A DNA stretch of 64,000 nt from Natrarchaeobius oligotrophus (GCF_003841465.1 NZ_REFZ01000002.1:62001-126000), one strand, 5' to 3'. Shown: positions 1 to 8,804, counted from the stretch's first letter. A program made the numbers and translations. Notes: generated from the sequence alone by a model not told the origin.

Positions 1-1062
1 GCAGGCGAGGGTCGCTCCCTCCGAAACGCCCGTCTCGACGTACTCGAGGACGTCGTCGCGGTGGGATTCGTTGACGAGCGGCCCCATCCTGCCGTCGTCG
101 TCGATACCGCTCCCGAGCGGTGTGCTTTCGGCCCGTTCGACGACACGGTCGACGACTTCGTCGTGGACCGACTCGTGGACGAGCAGTCGCGAACCAGCCC
201 AGCACATCTGGCCGGCGTTCATGAAGATGCCGTAGTGACACCCCTTCGCCGCCGCCTCGAGGTCCGCGTCGGCGAAGACGACGTTCGGTCCCTTCCCGCC
301 GAGTTCGAGCGTGATGCCGGAGACGTCCTCGGCGGCGTACTCCATGATCGACTTTCCGACGCCAGTGCTCCCGGTGAACGCGAGGTGGTCGACGTCCTCG
401 TGGGTCGCGAGCGCCGTCCCAGCCTCCCGGCCCGAACCGGGAATCACGTTGAGAACCCCGTCGGGAAGGCCGACGCGCTCGGCGGCTTTCGCGTAGTACA
501 GCGCCGTAAGCGGCGTCGTGCTCGAGGGTTTGAGGACGACGGTATTTCCGCACGCGAGCGCGGGTGCGACGCTGCGTCCAGCCAGCTGGAACGGGTAGTT
601 CCAGGGCGAGATGTGGCCGGTGACGCCGAGCGGTTCGCGTCGCGTGTAGTCGATCCGCGAGCCGGGGACCGGGATCGTCTCGCCGTGGACCTTGTCGGTG
701 AAGCCGGCGTAGTATCGGAAGGTGTCGATTACCATGTCGACGTCGAGGGTCGCCTCGAACGGCGTCTTTCCGTTGTCGTGGGACTCCACCAGGACGATCT
801 CGTCTTTCAACTCCTCGATCTCGTCCGCCATCGCGGCGAGATACTGCCCTCGCTCTGCGGGATCGAGCGACCGCCACTCCGCGTCGCGCTCCGCCGCTCC
901 GTCCGCCGCCGCGACCGCGTCGTCGACGTCCGACTCGCCGGCGCAAGCGACCGTCGCGTAGGTCGTTTCGGTCGCCGGATCGACCGTCTCGATCGTCTCG
1001 CCGTCGGCTGCGGAAACCCATTCCCCGTCGATAAACAACGCTGTTGGACCGTCGTACGTCAT
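1..1062 (-). CDS. Aldehyde dehydrogenase, C-terminus cut by window edge
   Basis: NAD(P)-dependent aldehyde dehydrogenase oxidising an aldehyde to its acid. Translation from the ATG at 1060-1062 gives 354 codons in frame to the window edge, so roughly the last 130 residues are missing. Seen: the N-terminal start MTYDGPTALF, the SPWNYPFQL substrate/cofactor segment (about 152-160), the LELGGK motif with general-base Glu254 and the NAGQMCWAG motif with catalytic Cys287. The organisation matches the other two aldehyde dehydrogenases in this window, but it is more distant from them (AGQMCWAG instead of GQVCFA). A weak TATA-like TTAAG lies about 28 nt upstream. Substrate unknown; betaine-aldehyde-type or generic ALDH are both possible. 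Confidence 0.9.
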   Translation of the reverse strand, partial: MTYDGPTALFIDGEWVSAADGETIETVDPATETTYATVACAGESDVDDAVAAADGAAERDAEWRSLDPAERGQYLAAMADEIEELKDEIVLVESHDNGKTPFEATLDVDMVIDTFRYYAGFTDKVHGETIPVPGSRIDYTRREPLGVTGHISPWNYPFQLAGRSVAPALACGNTVVLKPSSTTPLTALYYAKAAERVGLPDGVLNVIPGSGREAGTALATHEDVDHLAFTGSTGVGKSIMEYAAEDVSGITLELGGKGPNVVFADADLEAAAKGCHYGIFMNAGQMCWAGSRLLVHESVHDEVVDRVVERAESTPLGSGIDDDGRMGPLVNESHRDDVLEYVETGVSEGATLAC

Positions 1063-1280
1063 GTCGTCCGAGAAACGTCGTGGCGACGTCTTAACCCTTA
1101 CCGTTCACCTCGAGACGATCGCGCTCGTCTCGGGGTGACCAGTTCCGTAGTAGCCTCGCGGAGAAGAGACGGGGCTGTGTGCGTTTTGCGAGTCGTTCGT
1201 CGAATCGACGAAACGACCGTCCGGTAATGGAATGTGGTTACGCAGTCGAACCCGGTACGCGTCTGCGAGGCGTCGTCGGG

Positions 1281-2063
1281 TTACAGGTTCGCGATGAAGT
1301 CGTGGACGCTCCGAGAAAGCTCCTCGGGCGCTTCCAGGTGCGCCATGTGTCCCGCACGCTGTAACACCGTCACCTGGGCGTCCGGAATCCGATCCGCCAT
1401 GATGAACGAGGCGACGGGGGGTGTGACCACGTCGTTTTCGGCCGCGAGCAGCAGGGTCGGAACGGGGACGTCCTCGAGTTCCCCACGAAGGTTGGCGTTC
1501 ATCAGTCCGCGCATCGAAGCGACGTAGCCGTCCGGATCGTTCTGCAGGATCAGATCGCGATAGAGCCCAGCGAGTTCGGGTCGGGTCTCACGAGTGTGCG
1601 TCGACAGGGACTCCTCGACCTCGGTATCCGCGTGCGCTTCCATGCCGTCGGCTTCGATCGCGTCGACGATCTCCTTCGTCTCCTCGACTTTCTCCTCCGG
1701 CATGCCGGGCCCGGCCGCGGCGAGCGACAGCGACGCGACGCGATCGGGGTGTTCGATCGCGTACTTCGTGGAGATGATGCTTCCGAGGGAGTGGCCGACG
1801 AAGTGAGCCGTCTCGACCTCGAGTTCGTCGAGGACACCATCGACGTCGTCGACCCACGTCTCGATGCTGTATGGTCCCTCGGGAACGTCGCTCCGGCCGC
1901 TTCCACGGAGGTCGAACCTGACGACCTGGTACGACGACGACAACGATCGTGCGACTCCTTCCCACGTGTTGAGCGTACTTCCCAGTCCGTGGACGAGCAC
2001 GACGGTTCGACCGCGCCCCTCGACGCGACACTCCACTTCGATCCCGTTGGTTGTGATCCGCAT
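1281..2063 (-). CDS. Alpha/beta-fold hydrolase (MhpC/PcaD-like)
   Basis: A 260-residue alpha/beta hydrolase. Visible: oxyanion HGLG at 25-28, nucleophile elbow GHSLGS with Ser92, acid Asp211 in AENDVV and His239 in RAGHMAH, so the triad is complete. Length and motif spacing fit meta-cleavage-product hydrolases and 3-oxoadipate enol-lactonases, and the extradiol dioxygenase at 31 kb makes a C-C hydrolase role plausible, but specificity is inferred. I chose the ATG at 2061-2063 because the nine residues upstream in the open frame do not look like family sequence and begin with GTG. A TATA-like element at about 2144-2152 would leave a leader near 60 nt. Confidence 0.85.
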   Translation of the reverse strand: MRITTNGIEVECRVEGRGRTVVLVHGLGSTLNTWEGVARSLSSSYQVVRFDLRGSGRSDVPEGPYSIETWVDDVDGVLDELEVETAHFVGHSLGSIISTKYAIEHPDRVASLSLAAAGPGMPEEKVEETKEIVDAIEADGMEAHADTEVEESLSTHTRETRPELAGLYRDLILQNDPDGYVASMRGLMNANLRGELEDVPVPTLLLAAENDVVTPPVASFIMADRIPDAQVTVLQRAGHMAHLEAPEELSRSVHDFIANL

Positions 2064-2358
2064 ACGTGCGCCAACGAGTGGTGTGGCCAAAAACGTACCG
2101 CTGACGGGACGTCGGGGCCGATGGGCGGCCTGTGCTCACCAGAAATTATAAACGGTCGCTCGCCAGATATGGAACAGATGGTCGAAAGCGCAGGCTCGGT
2201 TAGCCCGGTGACTCTGCCCACTTCGATGGGACCGAACGGGTCGGCTTTCGCGTACCGAACCGCCCCGATGGATTATCACCCCTCGAACGCTCGGCTGAGG
2301 AAATCGTTCGGTTCGGTCGTCCCGAAAGCGATTTGACCACTCTACGCAAGTACTACTC

Positions 2359-2853
2359 ATGAACGAATACACGATTCGGCAAGCACGTCCGGAAGACGCA
2401 GACGACATTCTCGCTCTCTGGTACGAGTATTCGGAAACGCTCTCGACGGTCGACGACCGGTATCAGCACAAAGACGACGCCGGCGAGCAGTGGCGAAACT
2501 ACTTCCTGGGCGGAATGATCGACAGCTCTCGGGCGACGGTACTCGTCGCGGACTCCGAGTCCGTCGACGGACTGCTCGGCGTCATCGAAGTTCGTGTCAT
2601 GGGGGCGCACCCGATCTTTCAACTTTCCCAGCACGGGGCCGTCTTCGGCCACCACGTCGGTGCCGAGTACCAGGGTAACGGAATCGAAGAAGCGCTGCTC
2701 GAGGAAGCCGAACACTGGTTTTCCGAACAACACGATCTCCCGTTTTACCGTGTAAACGTCCTGACGGACAACGATTCGCTGGTCGACCTCTACGAGGAGT
2801 ACGGACTCGAGAAGATCGAAACGACGTACGAAGCGGAGGGTAGTAGTCGATGA
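2359..2853 (+). CDS. GNAT-family N-acetyltransferase
   Basis: A 164-residue acetyl-CoA-dependent acetyltransferase. The acetyl-CoA pyrophosphate loop is seen as GAEYQGNGIEEAL (about 110-122, consensus Q/RxxGxG/A), followed by a helix and the C-terminal beta-strand region NVLTDNDSLVDLYEEYGL. The acceptor is unknown. Its stop overlaps the start of the following 2Fe-2S ferredoxin gene by 4 nt (ATGA), so the two are translationally coupled, an unusual pairing that suggests the acetyltransferase belongs to the redox/catabolic unit. It could also be an unrelated detoxification enzyme. Confidence 0.8.
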   Translation: MNEYTIRQARPEDADDILALWYEYSETLSTVDDRYQHKDDAGEQWRNYFLGGMIDSSRATVLVADSESVDGLLGVIEVRVMGAHPIFQLSQHGAVFGHHVGAEYQGNGIEEALLEEAEHWFSEQHDLPFYRVNVLTDNDSLVDLYEEYGLEKIETTYEAEGSSR

Positions 2854-3131
2854 CCGAGCACACCGTTCACTTCGTCAACGAGGACGTCACGTTCACGATG
2901 AGCGAAGAGTCGAACGATAGCATTCTCGACGCCGCCGAGAAACACGGGCTCGATCCGTCCTACCAGTGTCGGATGGGTCACTGCGGTATCTGTGCCGTTC
3001 GCATCGAAGGCGACGTCGAACAGGAGGACGCGATGATGCTTACCCCGAGCGAGAAAGAAGAGGGCTACGTTCTCACCTGCGTCGCGACGCCGCGGTCCGA
3101 CCTCAAAGTCTACACCGACGAAACTCCGTAA
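2850..3131 (+). CDS. Plant-type [2Fe-2S] ferredoxin
   Basis: A 93-residue soluble electron carrier. Cluster ligands are Cys40, Cys45, Cys48 and Cys77 in the plant/halobacterial pattern C-X4-C-X2-C-X28-C. It lacks the long N-terminal domain of the abundant haloarchaeal housekeeping ferredoxin, so it looks like a dedicated carrier. Start overlaps the upstream GNAT stop by 4 nt. The CoA ligase, 85-residue protein and diiron ferritin-like protein lie on the opposite strand just downstream, so this ferredoxin is the obvious candidate electron donor for the diiron protein; that link is inference from proximity. Confidence 0.9.
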   Translation: MTEHTVHFVNEDVTFTMSEESNDSILDAAEKHGLDPSYQCRMGHCGICAVRIEGDVEQEDAMMLTPSEKEEGYVLTCVATPRSDLKVYTDETP

Positions 3132-3306
3132 ACCGGACGTCGTTTTGCCGATCGCGTCTCGTATCGCTGAGATCCGACCCCCCTCGAGTATTCGAGGTCG
3201 ACTCCCGTCTCGAGTTCCAACGATCGACGCCTCGGGGTCTCAAAATTCTCGGGTGGTCGAAGCCGATTTCCGCTCGAGCGTTCCGAGCGACCGTCTCGTG
3301 ACGGAG

Positions 3307-5004
3307 TTACTCGTTTTCCAGCTTGTCGACGATGTCGTCTCTGAGATCCGTCTTCGAAATCTTGCCGACCTCCGTACGCGGCAGTTCCTCGACGACCTCG
3401 ATCCGTTCGGGACGTTTGAACACGGCGATCCCCTGGTCTTCGAGGAACGATCCCATCTCCTCGACGGTGAGGTCGTCGTAGCCGTCGACGAGTTCGACGT
3501 ACGCGCCGACGCGCTCGCCGAGTCTGTCGTCCGGAATGCCGATGACGGCGACGTTCTCGACCTTCTCGTGTTCGATGATCTCGTCCTCGAGGCCGGGCGC
3601 GTAGATGTTCTCCCCGCCGCGAATAATCGTGTCCTTGAGCCGGCCGTACACCTCGTAGTTGCCGTCTTCGTTCAACGCCAGGACGTCCTCCGTGTAGAAC
3701 CAGCCGTCCTCGTCGAAGTTCTCTTCGTTTTCCTCCTCGTGACGGAGGTACCCCGTGAAGAATCCGGGCCCGCGAACCGACAGCTCCCCGGCGTCGCCCT
3801 GTGGAACCTCTTTTTCGCGCGACTCGTCGACGATTCGTACCTCGTCCGCGTGGGGGGCGATCGGCGTTCCGACGGTGTGGGCCTGGACGTCGACATCGTC
3901 CGCGGGTCGGGTGCAGATGAGCGGTCCTTCGGCCATGCCGAAGATGTTACAGAAGCCGATGTCCCACCGGTCGACGAACTCGTAGACCGCCTTCGGTCGC
4001 ACCTTTTGGCCGCCGCTGACCAGCACCTCGAGGCTCGAGAGGTCGTACTCCTCGAGGTCTGGATGCTCGAGGATGTCGATCAGCTGGGTCGGGATCGGGA
4101 GCGAGTAGTTGCCGCCGTGGCGTTCGATCAGCGACATCAACGCGTCGGGTTTGAGCACCGGCTCGACGGCGATGGTCGCGCCGGCCCAGATCGCGGCCCC
4201 GATGACGCAGTTCAGCGAGGCGTTGTGTCCGATCGGTACGCTCGGGAACGCCACCCAGTCGGACTCGATGCCCGACACCTCCGCCATGTACTCCCACTGG
4301 AAGACGTAGTCGTTGTACGTTCGCGGAATGCCCTTCGGCATGCCGGTCGTCCCGCCCGAGAGCAACAGGACGCCGGGGTTGCACGGGTTGACCTCGATCT
4401 CGTCGAGGTCGACCGACGGGTCCGAGGCCAGTTCGCCGTCCCTGGCCGCGTCGAACGAGGTCCAGCCGTCCGGCAGCGTCTCCTCGTCGTCGACGATGGC
4501 GAAGCTGTGCGTGAGGTCGTCGAAATCGTCGCGGACGTCGTCGAGCAGCGAGACGTGATCGAACCCGGTCCGATACCGATCGCCGGCGGCGAACACCGCC
4601 TTCGCCTCGGTCAACTCGAGGACGTGTCGCGCCTCGGCCTCGCGGTGGCGCGGCAGGAGCATCACGGGGATAACGCCGATCCGCGAACAGGCGAAAAACG
4701 CCTCGAGGAACTCCGAGCTGTTGGGAAGCTGGAAGACGACGAAGTCGTTTCGCTCGAGGCCCGCCTCCTCGGCGAGATACGTCGCGAGTCCGCGCGAGTT
4801 TTCGACGAGTTCGGCGTAGCTCAGCTCCCGGTGCGGACCGACGACCGCCGTCCGCTCAGGCGCGTCGTCCGCGACGCGATCGAGCACGTCGTGGAACGTC
4901 AGGTTTCGCCAGTACCCGTCCTCGACGTACTCCTGACAGCGATCGTCCGGGAACGGGACGTACCCCTCGATGTCGGTGGTCGGTGTGCAAGCGCTCTCTT
5001 GCAT
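3307..5004 (-). CDS. AMP-forming aryl/acyl-CoA ligase (EntE/DhbE-like)
   Basis: A 565-residue adenylate-forming enzyme that activates a carboxylate as acyl-AMP and probably transfers it to CoA. Seen: P-loop-like SGGTTGMPKG at 206-215, the YGRLKDTIIRGGENI hinge/adenylate region near 450-465 and the C-terminal catalytic Lys548 in RTEVGKISK. The N-terminus (GYVPFPDD... YWRNLTFHDVL) resembles 2,3-dihydroxybenzoate-AMP ligases, suggesting an aromatic acid. The open frame extends 14 residues upstream, but the ATG at 5002-5004 sits 27 nt below a GTTTATAA TATA box, fitting a leaderless start. It follows the diiron and 85-residue genes on the same strand. No carrier-protein partner is nearby, favouring CoA as acceptor. 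Confidence 0.9.
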   Translation of the reverse strand: MQESACTPTTDIEGYVPFPDDRCQEYVEDGYWRNLTFHDVLDRVADDAPERTAVVGPHRELSYAELVENSRGLATYLAEEAGLERNDFVVFQLPNSSEFLEAFFACSRIGVIPVMLLPRHREAEARHVLELTEAKAVFAAGDRYRTGFDHVSLLDDVRDDFDDLTHSFAIVDDEETLPDGWTSFDAARDGELASDPSVDLDEIEVNPCNPGVLLLSGGTTGMPKGIPRTYNDYVFQWEYMAEVSGIESDWVAFPSVPIGHNASLNCVIGAAIWAGATIAVEPVLKPDALMSLIERHGGNYSLPIPTQLIDILEHPDLEEYDLSSLEVLVSGGQKVRPKAVYEFVDRWDIGFCNIFGMAEGPLICTRPADDVDVQAHTVGTPIAPHADEVRIVDESREKEVPQGDAGELSVRGPGFFTGYLRHEEENEENFDEDGWFYTEDVLALNEDGNYEVYGRLKDTIIRGGENIYAPGLEDEIIEHEKVENVAVIGIPDDRLGERVGAYVELVDGYDDLTVEEMGSFLEDQGIAVFKRPERIEVVEELPRTEVGKISKTDLRDDIVDKLENE

Positions 5005-5030
5005 ATACGTGTACGAATGCGCGTTTACCA

Positions 5031-5038
5031 TTATAAAC
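5031..5038 (-). promoter_or_regulatory. TATA box for CoA ligase
   Basis: GTTTATAA on the minus strand, 27 nt upstream of the chosen ATG at 5004; it supports a leaderless transcript and decides the start. Confidence 0.65.
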
Positions 5039-5094
5039 CTAAGCAAATCCGTCGCCGATTCGAACGGCGACGTCGATCGTCCGAGCGCGCACGG

Positions 5095-5352
5095 CTATCG
5101 CCAATCGTGGGGGGTTCGTTCCATCGAGGAGTACAGGAACATCGCGCTCCGGAGGACGCGAGGGTCGATCTCGCAGCGGGTGATGACGTCGTCGTCCTCG
5201 TCGTACTCGAAGTGCAACATGTCGGTGTCTGCCATCGCCTCGAGGAACATCTCGTCGATGTCGAGCGGCTGGGAGATGTCGATCTGGGTCTCCTCGGTGA
5301 TGCGCTTGTGGGCGTCCTCCGACGCCGATTCGGGCGGCTGTGCGTCCGTCAT
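5095..5352 (-). CDS. 85-residue acidic protein coupled to diiron protein
   Basis: I do not recognise this family. The 85-residue product is strongly acidic with one Cys in the TRCEID segment, no transmembrane segment and a conserved-looking C-terminus (DPRVLRSAMFLYSSME). Its ATG at 5350-5352 overlaps the TGA of the upstream diiron gene by 4 nt, so the two are almost certainly co-translated and may form a complex, as small subunits do in multicomponent diiron oxygenases. An open frame continues far upstream, but that part is a shadow of the diiron gene. The CoA ligase follows 90 nt downstream. Confidence 0.75.
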   Translation of the reverse strand: MTDAQPPESASEDAHKRITEETQIDISQPLDIDEMFLEAMADTDMLHFEYDEDDDVITRCEIDPRVLRSAMFLYSSMERTPHDWR

Positions 5353-6068
5353 TCGTCCATCGTCCTCTCGTATCGCGTCCGCAGCATGTTCTCGATCCGT
5401 TCGCGCTTCGTCTCGGTGATCTCCCGGAGCACGGGGATGTCCTCCGGCGTCGAGAAGCGTTCGACGATCATGCGCCCGACGTGGACGTGGTCGTCTTCGT
5501 CGTTGGCGATCTCTCGCATCTGATCCGCCGCGTTGGGGTACGACGGCTCCATGTACTCGGCCATCCGGTGGAGCGTGTGGACGGCGATGATCTCGGTGGA
5601 ACACTGCATTCCGACCGCCGAGTACTGCGGTCCCTCGTAGTCGGGGGCCATCGCCGCCTGGTGCTGGGCGACGAGCGCCTCGGCGACGTCCTCGTCCAGC
5701 CACTGGTCCCACTGCGCGAAGTCCATGTCGACGCCGAAGCGCCGAGAGATGTTCGCGAGCGTGTTCGCGTGTTTGATCTCGTCGCGGATCTGCTCGGAGA
5801 GGCCGACGATGATGTCGCGGTCGCGGTAGTACGGATCGCCCTGCTCGAACACGTAGTGCATCTGTCTCGCGGGGATCATCGCCCCGTTGAACCACTCGCG
5901 CCAGGCCAGGTCGGGAACGACCTGGTGGACGACCGCCTCCGGACCGCCGATCTCGTCGAAGTACTCGTCGGAGTAGTACTTCTCGACGAGTTCGCCCATC
6001 TCGTTTCGGAACTCCGCCGTCGTCTCGTTCAGAAACGTGACGGCTTCCTGTGATTGTGTGTCAGACAT
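5349..6068 (-). CDS. Ferritin-like diiron protein, PaaA/PaaC- or BoxB-like fold
   Basis: A 239-residue, probably all-helical protein with two ExxH motifs: Glu97-x-x-His100 (DEIKH) and Glu191-x-x-His194 (EDDH). Glu58 and Glu159 are placed to complete a four-Glu/two-His diiron site. This is the pattern of ring-epoxidising acyl-CoA oxygenases and related ferritin-like enzymes, but the exact subfamily is not clear to me. The start at 6066-6068 is fixed by a TATA box 24 nt upstream. The operon continues with the 85-residue protein and an aryl-CoA ligase, and a 2Fe-2S ferredoxin is adjacent, so O2-dependent oxidation of an aryl-CoA is a reasonable hypothesis. A rubrerythrin-like redox role is the alternative. 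Confidence 0.75.
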   Translation of the reverse strand: MSDTQSQEAVTFLNETTAEFRNEMGELVEKYYSDEYFDEIGGPEAVVHQVVPDLAWREWFNGAMIPARQMHYVFEQGDPYYRDRDIIVGLSEQIRDEIKHANTLANISRRFGVDMDFAQWDQWLDEDVAEALVAQHQAAMAPDYEGPQYSAVGMQCSTEIIAVHTLHRMAEYMEPSYPNAADQMREIANDEDDHVHVGRMIVERFSTPEDIPVLREITETKRERIENMLRTRYERTMDE

Positions 6069-6091
6069 ACACAAGACGGTACACTCCGAGC

Positions 6092-6100
6092 GGATAAAGA
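6092..6100 (-). promoter_or_regulatory. TATA box for diiron operon
   Basis: Minus-strand TCTTTATCC, 24 nt upstream of the ATG at 6068; fits leaderless initiation. Confidence 0.6.
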
Positions 6101-6244
6101 ATTTTTGATGGAGACGGCCCGAATCGCGTTCGAAACCGCCGCTGGCGTTCCTAACCGGGCGTTCTGCCGAACGGATTCGGGTCGACTCGGCGGACCCCTG
6201 GACGGACGGCCATCGGACTCGAGTCGCCGCGGCGGGACGGCGAG

Positions 6245-6253
6245 GATATATTA
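6245..6253 (+). promoter_or_regulatory. TATA box for SDR gene
   Basis: GATATATTA, 24 nt upstream of the ATG at 6277, with no other ATG between. Confidence 0.65.
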
Positions 6254-6276
6254 CCCCCTGGACGCCTCGTTCATCC

Positions 6277-7011
6277 ATGGCATCCACAGCCGACAGGACC
6301 GCGGTCGTCACCGGCGGATCGAGCGGAATCGGTCGTGAGATATCGAAACGCCTCGCAGCGGACGGCGCACACGTCGTCGTGGTCGACGTCGCCGACGGCT
6401 CGGCAACCGTCGACGCGATAACTGACGCCGGGGGCTCGGCGGAGTACCGCTCCGGCGACGTGACCGACGCCGCGAGCATGGAGGCGGCGATGGACGGCCT
6501 CGAAATCGCGACCCTCGTCAACAATGCGGCGTACTACGCGCCGCTCGTGGACGACAAAAAGCGATTCGACGAGATCGACGAGGACGAGTGGAACGACGTG
6601 CTGGCGGTCAACGTCACCGGAACCTTTCTGGCGAGCAAGGCGGCCTTGCCGCGACTCGAACCCGGCTCGAGCGTCGTCAATATTTCCTCGGCGACGGTCC
6701 ACACCGGCGTTCCCGGATTTCTCCACTACGTCGCCTCGAAAGCGGCGATCGTCGGCATGACGCGCGCCATGGCGACCGAACTCGGCGCCGTTCCGGTCCG
6801 GGTGAACGCGATCACGCCCGGGTTCACCTGGTCCGAAGCCTCCCAGCAGGCCGGCGACGAGTACCTGGAACAGCTCCGGGCGAGACAGACGATCGAGGAG
6901 ACGATCGAACCGGAACACATCGCCGACGCGGTCGCGTTTCTCGCGAGCGACGACAGCGAGCGCGTCACCGGCCAGGTGCTCAACGTGGACGGAGGCGTCA
7001 CCTACTACTGA
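6277..7011 (+). CDS. Short-chain dehydrogenase/reductase (FabG-like)
   Basis: A 244-residue classical SDR. Seen: TGGSSGIG dinucleotide-binding motif at 12-19, NNA at 82-84, catalytic Ser137/138, Tyr151 and Lys155 (YVASK), and the C-terminal VNVDGG signature. Asp37 after the second strand suggests NAD preference. Likely an alcohol/3-hydroxyacyl or cis-diol dehydrogenase; the substrate cannot be read from the sequence. It has its own leaderless promoter and precedes an aldehyde dehydrogenase that is also separately promoted, making an alcohol-to-aldehyde-to-acid sequence conceivable. Confidence 0.9.
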   Translation: MASTADRTAVVTGGSSGIGREISKRLAADGAHVVVVDVADGSATVDAITDAGGSAEYRSGDVTDAASMEAAMDGLEIATLVNNAAYYAPLVDDKKRFDEIDEDEWNDVLAVNVTGTFLASKAALPRLEPGSSVVNISSATVHTGVPGFLHYVASKAAIVGMTRAMATELGAVPVRVNAITPGFTWSEASQQAGDEYLEQLRARQTIEETIEPEHIADAVAFLASDDSERVTGQVLNVDGGVTYY

Positions 7012-7232
7012 GGCGGTCTCTCGTACCGGGTTACCGGTGGAACCGCAACCCGTCTGCGGTCCCACCAGCACTGACCTACAGTAGTCCGTACGAGTGCGTT
7101 GTCGTCACCGTTTTCCGGTGCGATCGCAGATCGACCACGGTCGCACCGGAACTGACCTCCAGCGGCCCGACCGCCGGCACGTCGGCGCTCGAGGGTTCGA
7201 GACACGCGAGCCACGGTCGTCCGCGAAGCGAA

Positions 7233-7240
7233 CATATATA
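7233..7240 (+). promoter_or_regulatory. TATA box for aldehyde dehydrogenase
   Basis: CATATATA, 25 nt upstream of the ATG at 7265; an earlier in-frame ATG at 7247 is too close to it to be the leaderless start. Confidence 0.7.
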
Positions 7241-7264
7241 CTCCAGATGCCGTTATCCCGTACC

Positions 7265-8731
7265 ATGGAGCCCGACGTCGACCAGCACTACGAGGCGTAC
7301 GTGAACGGATCGTGGATAGAGGGAATCGGGACCGTCTCGGTGGTCGATCCCGCGACGGAAGACGAACTCGCGACGGTCGTCGAAGGCGGCGAACCCGCGA
7401 TGAACGCGGCGATCGAGGCGGCGTCCGCGTCGCTCGAGGGGTGGCGGGGGATCGACGCCACCGAACGCGGTCGAACGCTTCGGTCGGTCGTCGACGCGCT
7501 CCGTGCGGAGTCCGATCGCCTCGCGCGCATCGAGACGGCGGAAGTCGGTCGGCCGCTTCGGGAATCTCGCGGCATCGTCACCGACGCGATCGATTACTTC
7601 GAGTACTACGCCGGCATGGCGGACAAGATCGAGGGCGAGACGATTCCCGTTCCGGGCGATCGGCTGGATTACACGCGCCGCGAACCGCTCGGCGTCACCG
7701 GCCACGTCATCCCGTGGAACGCACCGTCGATCCTCGCGGCCCGATCGATCGCACCGGCGCTCGCGGCCGGCAACACCGTCGTCGCCAAACCCGCGCCGGA
7801 AGCGCCGATCGCGCTGCTCGAACTCGCCCGCATCGCGACGGACGCCGGGCTCCCACCGGGCGTGCTGAACATGGTTCCCGGCGACGGACCGCGCACCGGC
7901 GAGGCGTTGACGCTCGACGACCGCGTCGACAAGCTGGTGTTTACGGGCTCGAAGGCCGTGGGCAAGCACGTCATGAAAATGGCCGCGGACAACGTGACGC
8001 CGGTCGGGCTCGAACTCGGGGGCAACAACCCGTGTCTGGTTTTCCCCGACGCGTCGCTGGATGGCGTCGTCGACGACCTGCTGAAAGCGTACATCAACGC
8101 CGGGCAGGTCTGTTTCGCCCCGCGGCGAGTGTTCGTCCACGAGTCGATCTCCGACGACCTCGTGGATCGGCTCGTTTCTCGCGTCTCCGAGATGACGGTC
8201 GGTCCAGGCGTCGAGAACCCCGACGTGGGACCGCTCATCCACGAGGAGGCGCGCCGGTCGGTCGCCGACGCGGTCGCCGAGGCCGTCGACGACGGCGCTC
8301 GCCTGTTGACCGGTGGCGAACGGCCGCGCGACGAAGGCTACTTCTACGCGCCCACGGTCCTCGACGGGGTAGACGACGACGCGCGGCTTGCCTGCGAGGA
8401 GGTGTTCGGGCCGGTACTTTCGGCGTTCGAGTTCTCGGACGAAGCGTCGGCCGTCGAACGTGCCAACGACACCGAGTTCGGCCTCTACGCCGCCGTCTAC
8501 ACGAGCACGCTCGAGCGCGCTCACCGCGTCGCGAACGAACTCGAGGCCGGCAGCATCGCGATCAACGGCTACCCGGCGACGTTTCCGCAGGCCCCGTTCG
8601 GCGGGTACAAAGAGAGTGGACTGGGTCGCGAAAAGGGCCAGCAGGCGATCGATCACTACACGCAACTGAAGAACGTCACGGTCACGCTCGGCGACGCGCC
8701 AGGTGCCGGCTTCGAGAAGTCGCGCGAGTGA
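7265..8731 (+). CDS. Aldehyde dehydrogenase
   Basis: A 488-residue NAD(P)-dependent aldehyde dehydrogenase of full family length. Seen: IPWNAP near 149-154, catalytic base Glu250 in LELGGNN and nucleophile Cys283 in NAGQVCFAP, and the C-terminal PFGGYKESGLGREKG motif. It is a close paralogue of the enzyme at 59.0-60.5 kb: the same length class, with Glu250 and Cys283 at identical positions and a shared GIVTD...YFEYYAG block. It probably oxidises an aromatic or semialdehyde intermediate of the island; which one is unknown. The start is decided by the TATA box at 7233. Confidence 0.95.
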   Translation: MEPDVDQHYEAYVNGSWIEGIGTVSVVDPATEDELATVVEGGEPAMNAAIEAASASLEGWRGIDATERGRTLRSVVDALRAESDRLARIETAEVGRPLRESRGIVTDAIDYFEYYAGMADKIEGETIPVPGDRLDYTRREPLGVTGHVIPWNAPSILAARSIAPALAAGNTVVAKPAPEAPIALLELARIATDAGLPPGVLNMVPGDGPRTGEALTLDDRVDKLVFTGSKAVGKHVMKMAADNVTPVGLELGGNNPCLVFPDASLDGVVDDLLKAYINAGQVCFAPRRVFVHESISDDLVDRLVSRVSEMTVGPGVENPDVGPLIHEEARRSVADAVAEAVDDGARLLTGGERPRDEGYFYAPTVLDGVDDDARLACEEVFGPVLSAFEFSDEASAVERANDTEFGLYAAVYTSTLERAHRVANELEAGSIAINGYPATFPQAPFGGYKESGLGREKGQQAIDHYTQLKNVTVTLGDAPGAGFEKSRE

Positions 8732-8804
8732 TCCCTCGGAAGACCGGACTCATCTCGACCCAATTGCGAACTTCTAGCCGCGTTTGCAGTTCCTCGAGGG
8801 GAAA

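Noticed and set aside
61-1227. 388-codon plus-strand open frame
   Set aside because: Arg-rich shadow of the minus-strand aldehyde dehydrogenase, whose catalytic motifs read correctly on the other strand.
2169-2336. 55-codon plus-strand frame preceded by ATTATAAAC
   Set aside because: Composition is not acidic and shows no family features; the TATA-like element more likely serves the divergent alpha/beta hydrolase.
6054-6074. TTGTGTGT/ATACACAA inverted repeat over the start codon of the diiron gene, resembling the operator half-site
   Set aside because: Half-sites are in the reverse order relative to the three-copy motif and the right arm is largely coding sequence; kept out of the motif set.
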